The notes: a model not told the origin generated them from the letters alone. Positions 25,301 through 35,087 are shown, numbered from the stretch's first letter. The stretch is DNA of 64,000 nt from Pseudomonas sp. Irchel s3h14 (GCF_900187425.1 NZ_FYDJ01000008.1:124001-188000); one strand, 5' to 3'. Numbers and translations: made by a program.

Positions 25301-27040
25301 TCAGGCGCTGACGGGTTCTATGGCCAACTCAACGACTTCCGGCCGCTTGAGCACCGCATACGCCACCGCCGTCAGCAGACTCCCGGCCACAATCGCCAGC
25401 AGATACAACAGCGCATGGTTGATCGCATTCGGGATCGCCAGCACGAACAACCCGCCGTGCGGCGCCATCAGTTTGCAGCCGAAATACATCGACAACGCAC
25501 CGGTCAGCGCACCACCGGCAATGCTCGCCGGGATTACCCGCAGCGGGTCTTTCGCGGCAAACGGAATCGCGCCTTCGGAGATAAAGCACAGCCCCAATAC
25601 CAATGCCGCTTTACCGGCCTCGCGTTCGGTCTGAGCAAACTTGCGCCGCGCGATAAACGTAGCGATGCCCAAACCAATCGGCGGCACCATGCCGGCCGCC
25701 ATGGTCGCGGCCATCGGTGCATAACTTTGCGACGCCAGCAGCCCTACCGAGAACGCATACGCGGCTTTGTTGATCGGCCCGCCAAGGTCGACGCACATCA
25801 TCCCGCCCAGCAATACACCGAGCAGAATCGCGTTGGTGGTGCCCATGCTGTCGAGGAAATGCGTGAGGGCTTCGAGCATCCCGGCCACCGGTTTGCCGAC
25901 CACATAGATCATCACCAGACCGGTGAACAAACTCGCCAGCAACGGGATGATCAGAATCGGTTTCAGCGCCTCAAGACTTTGCGGCAAGCGCGCATAACGG
26001 TTGATCGCCTGCGCCGCGTAACCGGCGATGAAGCCGGCAATGATCCCGCCGATAAAACCGGCGCCCAGGGTGCTTGCCAGCAGACCACCAATCATCCCCG
26101 GCGCCAGGCCCGGACGGTCGGCGATCGAGTAGGCGATGTAACCCGCCAGCAGCGGCACCATCAGCTTGAACGCGGTCTCGCCGCCGATCTGCATCAGCGC
26201 CGCCGCGAGGGTGCCTTCCTCCTTGAATGCGGTGATACCAAAGACGAACGACAAGGCGATCATCAGACCGCCCGCCACCACCATCGGCAGCATGAACGAC
26301 ACGCCGGTCAGCAGGTGTTTGTAGACGCCACTTTTCTCTTGCTTGGCCGGGCCTTTGGCGCCGGTCGATGCGGTTTCCTGCGTGCCTTCGGCCAACGCTT
26401 TATTCAGCGTCGCCTCGGCTTGTTTGAGGGCGATGCCGGTGCCGCAACGGTAAATCTTCTTGCCGGCAAAACGATCGGTGGCGACTTCGATATCGCAGGC
26501 CAGCAGCACTACGTCCGCATCGGCAATGGCTGCTGCACTCAACGGGTTGCGCGCACCCACCGAGCCCTGGGTTTCCACTTGCAGGTCGTAGCCCAGACGT
26601 TTGGCCGCTTGCTGCAGGGCTTCAGCGGCCATGAAGGTGTGAGCGACGCCGGTCGGGCACGCGGTAATCGCGACCAGACGCGGCGCGTTTTTTACGAGGG
26701 CGGCAGGCTCGGCCGCGGCGTCGGGGGCGACGTAAATCTGAGCCTCTTCAGCACCGCGACGCAGCACCGCTTCAACATCTTGCAGGGCTTGCGCCGGGGT
26801 ACTCTGGAACACCCGCTTGCCGACGAATCGCGACATATCCACTGGCGCGCTGGTCACCAGCAACACCCATTCGGCCGCCTCGATCGTGGCCGCCGATAGT
26901 TGACGTTCCGGGTGCGCCGCATCGTTGACTTCGACACTGGTGCTCCAGCCCTGACGCTGGGCCGCCGCATCAAGCAAACGGGCGCACAGCACACTGGTGA
27001 CCATGCCGTTCGGGCAGGCCGTAACAATGGCTAACTTCAT
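25301..27040 (-). CDS. fruA: PTS fructose-specific EIIBC component
   Basis: The 579-residue protein imports fructose and phosphorylates it to fructose-1-phosphate. Two IIB-like domains come first: residues 1-100 with C9 in VTACPNG, and about 120-220 with the phospho-accepting C128 in ITACPTGVAHT. The IIC channel fills about 240-579 with eight or more helices. The EIIA function comes from FruB. It is the last gene of fruBKA, starting 11 bases after fruK; a repeat pair follows the stop. Confidence 0.95.
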   Translation of the reverse strand: MKLAIVTACPNGMVTSVLCARLLDAAAQRQGWSTSVEVNDAAHPERQLSAATIEAAEWVLLVTSAPVDMSRFVGKRVFQSTPAQALQDVEAVLRRGAEEAQIYVAPDAAAEPAALVKNAPRLVAITACPTGVAHTFMAAEALQQAAKRLGYDLQVETQGSVGARNPLSAAAIADADVVLLACDIEVATDRFAGKKIYRCGTGIALKQAEATLNKALAEGTQETASTGAKGPAKQEKSGVYKHLLTGVSFMLPMVVAGGLMIALSFVFGITAFKEEGTLAAALMQIGGETAFKLMVPLLAGYIAYSIADRPGLAPGMIGGLLASTLGAGFIGGIIAGFIAGYAAQAINRYARLPQSLEALKPILIIPLLASLFTGLVMIYVVGKPVAGMLEALTHFLDSMGTTNAILLGVLLGGMMCVDLGGPINKAAYAFSVGLLASQSYAPMAATMAAGMVPPIGLGIATFIARRKFAQTEREAGKAALVLGLCFISEGAIPFAAKDPLRVIPASIAGGALTGALSMYFGCKLMAPHGGLFVLAIPNAINHALLYLLAIVAGSLLTAVAYAVLKRPEVVELAIEPVSA

Positions 27041-27051
27041 GACAAACCCTC

Positions 27052-27993
27052 TTATTGTTCTGTCAGGGGGCGCACGCGCACACCCTGTTCGAGCCGCGCC
27101 AACTGCGTGGCGTCGCCAATACCGAAACCGATCTGGGTGACCGCCATCGCGGCAATCGCCGTGGCGGTGCGCAAGGTCTGTTCAGGCGTGTCGGCGCTGA
27201 GCAGACCGTGGAGCATGCCGGCCAGTAACGAATCACCTGCGCCCACGGTGCTGACGACACTGACCTGGGGCGGCGTGGCATGCATCGCCGAGCCGACACT
27301 GAACCAGTTCACACCATCGGCGCCGTCGGAGATCACCACGTGCTCGATGCCTTGAGCGTGCAAGCGGCTCGCAGCTTGCGCTTGCGCAGCCACCGAAACC
27401 ACTTCACAACCCAGCGCGTCGGCCAGCTCTTCGGTATTCGGCTTGATCAGCCACGGGCCAGCCTTGAGCGCCGCCCGCAAGGCTTCACCGCTGGTGTCCA
27501 GCGCCACGTTCAAACCGAGATTGTTCAAACGCACAATCAACGCCTGCAACCATTGCGGGCTGATGCCTTGGGGCAGGCTGCCGGCAACGACGACTGCGTC
27601 ATGACCGGGTGCAATCTGATCAAGTCGATCAAGCAATGCCTGCTGCGCGGCTTCACTCACCAAGGGTCCGGGACCGTTGATGTCGGTGATGCGTCCATCG
27701 CTTTCCGCCAGTTTGATGTTGCTGCGCGTCTCACCCGGAACACGGATGAATGCGTCGACAAAACCGCGTTTGGCGAACAGGGTTTCGAACGCTTGAAGGT
27801 TGTCTTCCCCGAGGAAACCGCTGACCGTGAGCTGATGCCCGAGGTCCGCCAGCACTTGTGCCACGTTCACGCCTTTACCGGCGGCATGGGTGTGCATCTC
27901 GTCGCTACGGTTGACTTGGCCGGGGACAAGTAGCGGCAACTGGACGGTGAGGTCCAGCGCCGGGTTGAGAGTCAGTGTCAGGATCTTGGCCAT
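27052..27993 (-). CDS. fruK: 1-phosphofructokinase
   Basis: This 313-residue PfkB-family kinase converts fructose-1-phosphate and ATP to fructose-1,6-bisphosphate. Family signatures are GKGVNVAQVLADLG near residue 39 and the catalytic-base motif TVGAGDSLLAGML near 248. Its ATG and the stop of fruB share base 27993, so the two are co-translated. The product links the phosphotransferase route to lower glycolysis, which matters because pseudomonads usually lack phosphofructokinase. Confidence 0.95.
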   Translation of the reverse strand: MAKILTLTLNPALDLTVQLPLLVPGQVNRSDEMHTHAAGKGVNVAQVLADLGHQLTVSGFLGEDNLQAFETLFAKRGFVDAFIRVPGETRSNIKLAESDGRITDINGPGPLVSEAAQQALLDRLDQIAPGHDAVVVAGSLPQGISPQWLQALIVRLNNLGLNVALDTSGEALRAALKAGPWLIKPNTEELADALGCEVVSVAAQAQAASRLHAQGIEHVVISDGADGVNWFSVGSAMHATPPQVSVVSTVGAGDSLLAGMLHGLLSADTPEQTLRTATAIAAMAVTQIGFGIGDATQLARLEQGVRVRPLTEQ

Positions 27994-30854
27994 TACAGGG
28001 CCTCCACTAATGCGCGCACTTCATTTGCGCTGCCCACGGCCAGGGCCTGTTGGGCAAGGATTTGGGTCTGGGCCAGGCTGAGTTCGCGAACCCGCGCCTT
28101 GACCTCGGCAATGCTGCGACCTGAGACACTGAGCTCATCCACACCCAGACCGACCAGCACCGGCACCGCCAGCGGATCGGCCGCCAACTCGCCGCACACG
28201 CCGACCCACTTGCCGTTGGCATGCGCCGCGCGCACGGTGATGTCGATCAGTTGCAGCACCGCCGGGTGCAAGCCGTCAGCCTGGGCCGACAAGGTCGGAT
28301 GACCACGGTCGATGGCCAGGGTGTATTGGGTCAGGTCATTGGTGCCGACACTGAAGAAGTCGACCTCTTTGGCCAGCACCGGCGCCAGCAATGCAGCCGA
28401 CGGCACTTCAATCATGATCCCCAGTTGCAGGTCGGCAACCGGAATTTCCAGACGCAGACGTTCGGTCATGTCCCGCGCCTGGCGCCATTCGTCGACGCTG
28501 CCGACCATGGGAAACATGATCCGCAATGGACGGTTGTCCGCCGCACGCAGCAACGCGCGCAATTGCGCTTCCATGATGTGCGGACGTTGCAGGGTCAGGC
28601 GAATACCGCGCACGCCGAGGAACGGGTTTTCTTCTTTGGCGATCGGCCAATACGGCAGCGGCTTGTCGCCACCGACATCGAGCGTACGTACCACCAGCGG
28701 CCGACCGGCCAGGCCATCGAGGACGCGACGGTATTCGACTTCCTGGGTCGCCTCGTCCGGCGCTTGCGAGTGGGCCATGAAAATCAGTTCGGTGCGCAGC
28801 AGGCCAATGCCTTCGGCGCCCTGCTCCACCGCGCTGGTCACGCCAGCGCTTTCGCCGATGTTGGCGAACACTTCGACCGCATGACCGTCGGTGGTCAGCG
28901 CCGGTTGATGGCGCTGTTCGGCGGCCGCTTTCAGACGTTGCTCGCGGGTGTCGCGTTCTTCGGTGGCGCGCTGCAAGGTCGCCGCGTCGGCGTCCACGTG
29001 CAGGCGGCCGCGCTGACCATCAATCAGCAACGGCGTGCCCGGCGCCAGCAGCAACACGGCCGGACCGGCGCCGACCAGCGCCGGAATCCCGAGGGCTCGG
29101 GCGACAATCGCACTGTGCGCGGTAGCACCGCCACGGGCGGTGAGGATGCCGGCGACGCGCGCCGGATCAAGGCGGGCGACATCGGATGGACCGACTTCAT
29201 CCATCACCAGAATGTACGGTTGCTCAGGCTCGCTCGGCGTTTCGACGCCACTCATTTGCGCCAGCACTCGACGGCCGATATCACGCAAGTCGGCGGCGCG
29301 CTCGGCGAGCAAGGCGTCCTGCAGCGATTCCTGTTGTTTGGCTGCTGCTTCAATCACCGCCATCCACGCCGCTTCGGCGCTTTCGCCCTGCTTGAGACGG
29401 GTGTCGACTTCATCGGTCAATTCCGGATCGTCGAGCATTTCCTGGTGGGTGATGAAAATCTCGCGAATGGCCTTGGACTTGCTGCGTTCGATCAAACCTT
29501 CGATGTCGCGACGCACGTCCGCCAACGCCTGCTGGAGACGCTCGCGTTCGATGGCGGCAGACTCACCGCGCAGCGGGTATTCAATGGTTTGCAGCACTTG
29601 AATGTGCGCCGGGCCGATGGCGATGCCCGGTGCGGCGGCGATGGCCTGAACCAGGCTGCCGGAGGCTGGCGCGAGGATTACCTCGGCCACATCGGCGATC
29701 ACTTCGCGCTGTTGGCTCACGGCTGGCAGCGGCTCGACTTCTTCACCGAGGCCTTCTTCGATGGCGGCCAGCAAGGCTGGCAAGGCATCGGCGGCGATGC
29801 TCGGTTCGGCGACAAATTCCAGCACCTGACCGCGACGGGCGCCGAGGCTGAGCAGTTTGCTCAAGCTCTTCACCGACACCGCGCTGTCCTGGCCATCGAC
29901 GATGCGTACGCGGATTTCACCTTCAAAACTTTTCGCCAGTTGCGCGAGGATCTTCGCCGGACGCGCGTGCAAGCCGTGGGCATTCGCCAGGGCGATGCGA
30001 GCGCTGGGCCAATCGGCCGGCAGCTCACCGCCCAGGACTTCGAGGACTTTACGGCTGCTGGTGGCGCGGCCCAATTCGTGGCCGCGACCCTCGATCAGCA
30101 ACGCACAAAGGCGTTCGAGCAAGGCCTGATGGGCTTCACCAAGGCTGGCCAGGCAGAACAGACCGCTGAGCGGCTGGCCGAGGTAGCGCATGGGTTTGTC
30201 CGGCGTGACGAACGCCAGGCCCGGCCGCTTGACCGTTTGCTCGCTGTGCAACCACCACAGACCATCGCCCAGCGGCAGCGCGTCGACTTGTTGCAACACG
30301 GCCGAGAAACCGTTGCTCACGCAGTCGGCCTGACGCAGCAAACGCGCACCGCGCCAGACCAGCTCTTCGAAGTCATCGGCGGACACACCGAGGCCGATCA
30401 TCTGTGCATCCAGCGCCAGTTCTTGCGGTGCGCCTTGCAGCAGCTTCAACAAAGCTTCGGCGGAACTGGCGCGGCGCAGGGCCTGACCCAGGTCGGTTTC
30501 GCCGAGGGCGCGGGTCAGCAGTTGCAACAGGCGCAGGTGTTCGTCGGATTTGGCCGCAATACCAATCGCCAGATAGACCATCTGACCGTCGCCCCAGTCC
30601 ACGCCTTCAGGGAACTGCATCAGCCGCACGCCGGTGGAAAACACCAGATCGCGGGTTTCCGGCGTACCGTGGGGGATGGCAATACCTTGACCGAGAAAGG
30701 TCGAGCCCTGGGCTTCACGCGCCTGCAACCCGGCGAGATAACCCTCGGCGACCAGGCCATCGGTGACCAGATGCTGGGCCAGCAAATGCAACGCTGCGGA
30801 CTTATCCACAGCCGACTGGCCCATGGATATCTGCTCTATGGTGAGCTCGAGCAT
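27993..30854 (-). CDS. fruB: Fused PTS protein EIIA(Fru)-HPr-EI
   Basis: The 953-residue multi-domain phosphotransfer protein contains the whole soluble chain for fructose. EIIA spans about 1-145 (phospho-His H62 in AIPHGTPE). A linker follows, then an HPr domain at about 284-370 (H296 in GLHARPA). Enzyme I runs from about 400 to the end (active His in GGATAHSAIVA; PEP-binding GTNDLTQYTLA and GVCGELAADP). Phosphate passes from PEP through EI, HPr and EIIA to FruA. Fusion of these parts is normal in Pseudomonas. AAGGAG lies before the ATG, with a 6-bp hairpin immediately upstream (30869-30884). Confidence 0.96.
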   Translation of the reverse strand: MLELTIEQISMGQSAVDKSAALHLLAQHLVTDGLVAEGYLAGLQAREAQGSTFLGQGIAIPHGTPETRDLVFSTGVRLMQFPEGVDWGDGQMVYLAIGIAAKSDEHLRLLQLLTRALGETDLGQALRRASSAEALLKLLQGAPQELALDAQMIGLGVSADDFEELVWRGARLLRQADCVSNGFSAVLQQVDALPLGDGLWWLHSEQTVKRPGLAFVTPDKPMRYLGQPLSGLFCLASLGEAHQALLERLCALLIEGRGHELGRATSSRKVLEVLGGELPADWPSARIALANAHGLHARPAKILAQLAKSFEGEIRVRIVDGQDSAVSVKSLSKLLSLGARRGQVLEFVAEPSIAADALPALLAAIEEGLGEEVEPLPAVSQQREVIADVAEVILAPASGSLVQAIAAAPGIAIGPAHIQVLQTIEYPLRGESAAIERERLQQALADVRRDIEGLIERSKSKAIREIFITHQEMLDDPELTDEVDTRLKQGESAEAAWMAVIEAAAKQQESLQDALLAERAADLRDIGRRVLAQMSGVETPSEPEQPYILVMDEVGPSDVARLDPARVAGILTARGGATAHSAIVARALGIPALVGAGPAVLLLAPGTPLLIDGQRGRLHVDADAATLQRATEERDTREQRLKAAAEQRHQPALTTDGHAVEVFANIGESAGVTSAVEQGAEGIGLLRTELIFMAHSQAPDEATQEVEYRRVLDGLAGRPLVVRTLDVGGDKPLPYWPIAKEENPFLGVRGIRLTLQRPHIMEAQLRALLRAADNRPLRIMFPMVGSVDEWRQARDMTERLRLEIPVADLQLGIMIEVPSAALLAPVLAKEVDFFSVGTNDLTQYTLAIDRGHPTLSAQADGLHPAVLQLIDITVRAAHANGKWVGVCGELAADPLAVPVLVGLGVDELSVSGRSIAEVKARVRELSLAQTQILAQQALAVGSANEVRALVEAL

Positions 30855-30868
30855 GCTTTCTCCTTTTT

Positions 30869-30884
30869 GGCGTCTTGTGACGCC
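30869..30884 (-). promoter_or_regulatory. Hairpin before the fruB ribosome site
   Basis: GGCGTC and GACGCC form a perfect 6-bp stem with a 4-base loop; on the minus strand it is followed directly by AAAAAGGAG and the fruB ATG. Such placement can stabilise the mRNA 5' end or modulate initiation. An effect is inferred, not shown. Confidence 0.4.
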
Positions 30885-30999
30885 AGGTATTGTTTTGAAT
30901 GATTCAGCTTAGGCTCTTAGGCACACCTTTTCAGGGGCAGTTTTGGCGGTTTCGCGGCAGAACCGACAAAGGAGCCTGTAACGTAGAAAATACGCTTGC

Positions 31000-31011
31000 T
31001 GAAACGTTTAA
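31000..31011. promoter_or_regulatory. FruR/Cra operator
   Basis: TGAAACGTTTAA is the reverse complement of TTAAACGTTTCA, the operator described for P. putida Cra at the fruB promoter. Its place in the fruB-fruR gap fits repression of fruBKA that is relieved by fructose-1-phosphate. Confidence 0.85.
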
Positions 31012-31155
31012 TCTAGAATGATTGGCACGTTACTCGATAATGTCTCATCCTTGAAGTCCAATTGTCGGATGCGTCGCGACGATGGTCGTCTGCCTTAATC
31101 GGGTAGGATTGGCGAAAATGTCGAGGCAAGCTCGAAAAAACAAGGAAAACCCGGG

Positions 31156-32151
31156 TTGAAACTCAGTGATATCGCCCAGTTGGCCGGTGTGTCCGTTACC
31201 ACCGCCAGCTACGTCATCAATGGCAAGGCAGAACAACAACGTATCAGCAGTGCCACCGTCGAGCGCGTGCGCGCGGTCGTCGAACAACATGGCTTTACGC
31301 CCAATCCCCAGGCTGCCGGGCTGCGCAGTCGGCATACCCGCACCCTGGGTTTCATTCTGCCGGACCTGGAAAACCCCAGTTACGCGCGAATCGCCAAACT
31401 GCTGGAACAAGGCGCCCGTGCTCGCGGCTATCAGCTGCTGATCGCCAGTTCCGACGATGCGCCGGACAGCGAACGGCAATTGCTCAAACTGTTCCGGGCC
31501 CGGCGTTGCGATGCGTTGATCGTTGCCAGTTGCCTGCCGGCCGGCGATGACAGCTATCGCCAATTGCAGGCCAAGGGCATTCCGATCATCGCGATCGACC
31601 GGGTTATGGAGCCTGAGCATTTCTGTTCGGTGATCAGCGATGACCGCGAGGCCAGCCTGCAACTGACCCGCAGTCTACTGGAGCCGCTGCCCAAACAGAT
31701 TGCACTGATCGGCGCACGCCCCGAACTGAGCATCAGCCAGGAGCGGGCGGGCGGTTTCAAAGATGCATTGGACGGGTTCAAAGGCGAAGTGCTGATCGAA
31801 CACGGCGAGTCGTTCAGCCGTGAGTGCGGCAAACAGTTGATGGAAGAACTGCTACAGCGTCTGGGCCATTTGCCGGATGCGCTGGTCACCACGTCCTACG
31901 TGCTGCTTCAGGGCGTATTCGATGCCTTGCACGACTTCCCGCTCAAAACCCGCCCGCTGCGACTCGGCACGTTCGGCGACACGCAGCTGCTGGATTTCCT
32001 GCCGCTGCCGGTCAACGCCATGGCCCAGCAGCATCAGCTTATCGCCGACAAAGCGCTGGAACTGGCCCTGGCCGCCATCGAGCAATCGGATTACCAACCC
32101 GGCGTGCAGGCCATCGCGCGGACCTTCAAGCAGCGTATTCGCCAGGACTGA
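31156..32151 (+). CDS. fruR: LacI-family fructose repressor FruR (Cra)
   Basis: This 331-residue regulator has an N-terminal LacI-type helix-turn-helix with hinge (KLSDIAQLAGVSVTTASYVI, residues 2-21) and a periplasmic-binding-like sensor domain from about 60. In P. putida the effector is fructose-1-phosphate. The TTG at 31156 gives the family's usual N-terminus and has AAGGA about 9 bases upstream. It is divergent from fruBKA, sharing the operator at 31000-31011. tatD-family gene follows after 3 bases. Confidence 0.93.
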   Translation: MKLSDIAQLAGVSVTTASYVINGKAEQQRISSATVERVRAVVEQHGFTPNPQAAGLRSRHTRTLGFILPDLENPSYARIAKLLEQGARARGYQLLIASSDDAPDSERQLLKLFRARRCDALIVASCLPAGDDSYRQLQAKGIPIIAIDRVMEPEHFCSVISDDREASLQLTRSLLEPLPKQIALIGARPELSISQERAGGFKDALDGFKGEVLIEHGESFSRECGKQLMEELLQRLGHLPDALVTTSYVLLQGVFDALHDFPLKTRPLRLGTFGDTQLLDFLPLPVNAMAQQHQLIADKALELALAAIEQSDYQPGVQAIARTFKQRIRQD

Positions 32152-32154
32152 ACC

Positions 32155-32931
32155 GTGGAGCTGATCGACAGCCACACTCATCTGGATTTTCCGGACTTCG
32201 ACGAGGATCGCACGGCGTTGTTGGCCGAGAGCCGCGCCCTCGGGGTACGGCGGATGGTGGTGCTGGGGGTTTATCAGGGCAATTGGCAGCGCGTCTGGGA
32301 TCTGGTGCATAGCGATCCCGACCTGTATGCGGCGCTCGGTTTGCATCCGGTGTATCTGGATGATCATCGCCCTGAAGATTTACACGAACTGGGTGATTGG
32401 CTGACCCGGTTGGCGGGTCATCGGCAGTTGTGCGCGGTGGGCGAGATCGGTCTGGATTACTTTATCGAAACCCTGGACCGTGAACGCCAACAGGCGTTGT
32501 TCGACGCGCAACTGCAACTGGCAGCGGACTTCAATCTTCCCGCGCTGATTCATGTGCGACGCAGCCACGCGGCGGTGATTGCCACGCTTAAACGGTTTCG
32601 CTTGAAACGCGCGGGGATCATTCATGCCTTCGCCGGCAGCAAAGAAGAAGCCCGCGAATACATCAAGCTCGGTTTCAAACTGGGCCTGGGCGGTGCCGCG
32701 ACCTGGCCTCAGGCCCTGCGCATGCACCGTGTGCTTGCCGAATTACCGCTTGAATCGGTGGTACTGGAAACCGATTCGCCGGACATGGCGCCCGCCATGT
32801 TCCCCGGCCAACGCAACAGCCCGGCGCATCTGCCGGCGATCTGCTCGGCACTGGCGGGGATCATGGCGATCAGCCCCGAGCAATTGGCCGCCGCCAGCAC
32901 GGCCAATGCTTGTGAGCTGTTTAACTGGTGA
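32155..32931 (+). CDS. TatD-family metal-dependent hydrolase
   Basis: The 258-residue TIM-barrel protein has the TatD metal ligands: H7 and H9 (DSHTHLDFP), E in AVGEIGLDYF near 100, His in LIHVRRSH near 135 and IIHAFAGS near 158, and Asp in LETDSPDM near 205. Relatives are 3'-5' DNases or AP endonucleases; the sequence is closer to YjjV than to TatD, as far as can be judged by eye. The GTG at 32155 has AGGA at 32144-32147. It is probably co-transcribed with fruR, though a link to fructose is not evident. Confidence 0.85.
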   Translation: MELIDSHTHLDFPDFDEDRTALLAESRALGVRRMVVLGVYQGNWQRVWDLVHSDPDLYAALGLHPVYLDDHRPEDLHELGDWLTRLAGHRQLCAVGEIGLDYFIETLDRERQQALFDAQLQLAADFNLPALIHVRRSHAAVIATLKRFRLKRAGIIHAFAGSKEEAREYIKLGFKLGLGGAATWPQALRMHRVLAELPLESVVLETDSPDMAPAMFPGQRNSPAHLPAICSALAGIMAISPEQLAAASTANACELFNW

Positions 32932-32949
32932 TCTGCCCGCCCTTCAAAC

Positions 32950-33041
32950 TGTAGGAGCCGAGCTTGCTCGCGATGGCGGTCTAACATTCGACATCTTTGT
33001 CGGATGACAGGCCGTCATCGCGAGCAAGCTCGGCTCCTACA
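32950..33041. repeat. Inverted pair of repeats, family C (right of the fru block)
   Basis: The arms begin TGTAGGAGCCGAGCTTGCTC and match those of the pair at 25199-25289 over about 30 bases. The pair lies between the tatD-family gene and the convergent chemoreceptor gene, 15 bases before the latter's stop. Confidence 0.9.
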
Positions 33042-33056
33042 GTTGATCGGGGGGGG

Positions 33057-35087
33057 TCAGACCCGGAACGCGCTGATCAGCTGCTTCAATTCCACCACCT
33101 GAGCCGACAACGCGCGACTGGCATCCTCGGTCTGGTGTGCACCTTCGGCGGTACGCTCACCGGCGCGGTTGATTTCGACAATATTCTGGTCGATGTCGTG
33201 AGCCACAGCGGTCTGCTGCTCTACCGCGGCGGCGATTTGCTGGTTCTGATCGACGATCATGCCGACGGCACCCAGGATGTTTTCCAACGCTTGCTGAACC
33301 TTTTCTGACTGCCCCACCGTGCCGCTGGCCATCTGATGACTGGTCCCCATCGCCTTCACCGCAGCGCCGACACCGCTGTGCAGCTTGGCGATCATCTGCT
33401 CGATTTCCTCGGTCGATTGCTGGGTGCGCTTGGCCAGTGTCCGGACCTCGTCCGCCACCACCGCAAAACCACGCCCCTGTTCACCGGCCCGAGCAGCTTC
33501 GATGGCCGCGTTGAGCGCCAAGAGGTTGGTCTGTTCGGCAATGCTCTTGATCACTTCCAGCACGCGGCTGATGGACTGGCTGTCGCTGGCCAGTTGATTG
33601 ATCACCAGCACCGACTGATCGATCTCACTGGCCAGTGCAGCGATGCTGCCCTGCTGGGATTCCACCAGCCCGCGACCGCTGATGGTCTCGTCGTTGACGC
33701 TATGGGCGCTGCTGACCGCTGCCGCGGCACTGCGCGCCACCTCAAGTGAGGTAGCCGACATCTGGTTCATGGCCGTGGCAACCTGCTCGATCTGCGTGCG
33801 CTGCCCCGCCACCGCTTGGTTGCTCTGGGCGGAAACGTTCTCCACCTGCCCGGCTTGGCGCTCGACCTCACTGACGGTCTGGCCGACCCGCTCGATCAGG
33901 TCATGGATTTTCTTCACGGTGCCGTTGAACACCTCGCCCAACTCGCCCAGTTCATCGCGGCTGTTGGCGCTGAAGGTCACCGTCATGTCCCCGGCCGCGA
34001 CTTTGTCCATCACCGCGCCAAGACGCTTGAGGGTGGTGCGGGTCGAGGCGTAGAAGCCGCCATAGAGGTAAAAAATCAACACAAACACCACCGACAGCGC
34101 CACGGCCTGCAAGACCATGTGGGTGCGGTTCTGCTCCAGTCGCTGTTGCAGCTGGGTGCCGAGAAACTTCAGGGTGGCTTCATTGAGTTGGTAGGTCTGG
34201 TCCATCAGGCCCGTGACCTGATCGTAAAAGCTCTGCCACGGCGCATCCAGCGTGTCGGCCATCACTACCTGCTCTTCGAACAGTTCGCTGGCCTTTTTCA
34301 ACGACGCCTTGCTGCTATCGGCCTGAGCCGCCAGGGTTTCCCGTGCCGCTTTGCTGGAGCCCAGCGCGTCCTGCAACTTCAGGGCATATTCGGCCTGCAG
34401 TTTTTCGATCTGCGCCAGCAACTCATCAAAACGGGTACTCGATGCCGAGTTGAGAAAGCCCTGTCCCAGCGAAAAAGAACCCATCGCCCGACCTTCGCCC
34501 AGAAGCTGGGTCACGGGCGGGGTGACATTGGTAATGAGTTCGCTCAGCTGGCGCATGTCGCTCTGGGTGTCGCGGCTGAGGCCAGCCTGACTGGCGATGA
34601 TCTGGCTGAAAATTTGCGCGTTGCCGAGTAACTTGCCGATCATCGCGCTTTTGCTTTGCAGGGAGTTTTCCGCTTGCTGGGCCTTGAATGCGGCGATCAT
34701 TTCATCGCGCTTGCCATCGAAAACCATGATTTGCTCGGGGTCAGCGGTCATCGCCGTCAGCCCTTGCAAACGGGTCAGCACACTTTGCCCCAGGGTACTG
34801 ATCTGCGACTCGACATTGCCGGCCTTGCCGGACTGACCGAGGGTGACATTGATCTGCACCAGGTTGTTCAGGGTTTCCAGATCGCGCCGTAACGTCAGGC
34901 TGCTACCCAGCAGGTCAAGGCTCTGCAGCTCGACCCGGGTGCCCTGGAATTCTCGATAAGAATCGCGCACCAGATAGAAGTTGGTCACCAGCATCGGCAC
35001 AAGGAACAGCACGCTGATCAGGCTGAACTTCATGCCGAAGCTCAGGCGGTTCATCAGCGCGACGGCGGGATAGAGCAAGCTCTTCAC
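33057..35087 (-). CDS. Methyl-accepting chemotaxis protein
   Basis: The 676-residue receptor has membrane helices at about 19-40 and 327-345 enclosing a large, mostly helical periplasmic sensor of some 285 residues. A HAMP domain (346-400) and a cytoplasmic signalling coil follow; the conserved hairpin tip contains EQTNLLALNAAIEAARAGEQ near residue 550. The helical sensor suggests a small ligand or a partner protein, but none can be named. The GTG start at 35087 follows GGGAG. The same receptor sits next to ampE in P. aeruginosa. It is transcribed alone, with a repeat pair between it and ampE. Confidence 0.92.
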   Translation of the reverse strand: MKSLLYPAVALMNRLSFGMKFSLISVLFLVPMLVTNFYLVRDSYREFQGTRVELQSLDLLGSSLTLRRDLETLNNLVQINVTLGQSGKAGNVESQISTLGQSVLTRLQGLTAMTADPEQIMVFDGKRDEMIAAFKAQQAENSLQSKSAMIGKLLGNAQIFSQIIASQAGLSRDTQSDMRQLSELITNVTPPVTQLLGEGRAMGSFSLGQGFLNSASSTRFDELLAQIEKLQAEYALKLQDALGSSKAARETLAAQADSSKASLKKASELFEEQVVMADTLDAPWQSFYDQVTGLMDQTYQLNEATLKFLGTQLQQRLEQNRTHMVLQAVALSVVFVLIFYLYGGFYASTRTTLKRLGAVMDKVAAGDMTVTFSANSRDELGELGEVFNGTVKKIHDLIERVGQTVSEVERQAGQVENVSAQSNQAVAGQRTQIEQVATAMNQMSATSLEVARSAAAAVSSAHSVNDETISGRGLVESQQGSIAALASEIDQSVLVINQLASDSQSISRVLEVIKSIAEQTNLLALNAAIEAARAGEQGRGFAVVADEVRTLAKRTQQSTEEIEQMIAKLHSGVGAAVKAMGTSHQMASGTVGQSEKVQQALENILGAVGMIVDQNQQIAAAVEQQTAVAHDIDQNIVEINRAGERTAEGAHQTEDASRALSAQVVELKQLISAFRV

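Larger units (their letters stand above)
30855..31155. other. Divergent regulatory region of fruB and fruR
   Basis: This 301-bp region separates the fru operon from its regulator. It holds the leader hairpin (30869-30884) and a FruR/Cra operator (31000-31011). No further gene was seen. Confidence 0.7.

Noticed and set aside
28221..30902. 893-codon plus-strand frame opposite fruB
   Set aside because: Shadow of the EIIA-HPr-EI gene; rich in Arg, Gln and His with no domain motifs. The same applies to long frames opposite ftsH, carB, infB and pnp.
32155..32931. TatD-family gene as part of the twin-arginine export system
   Set aside because: TatD-type proteins are nucleases and no tatABC genes are nearby; the association with fruR is positional.
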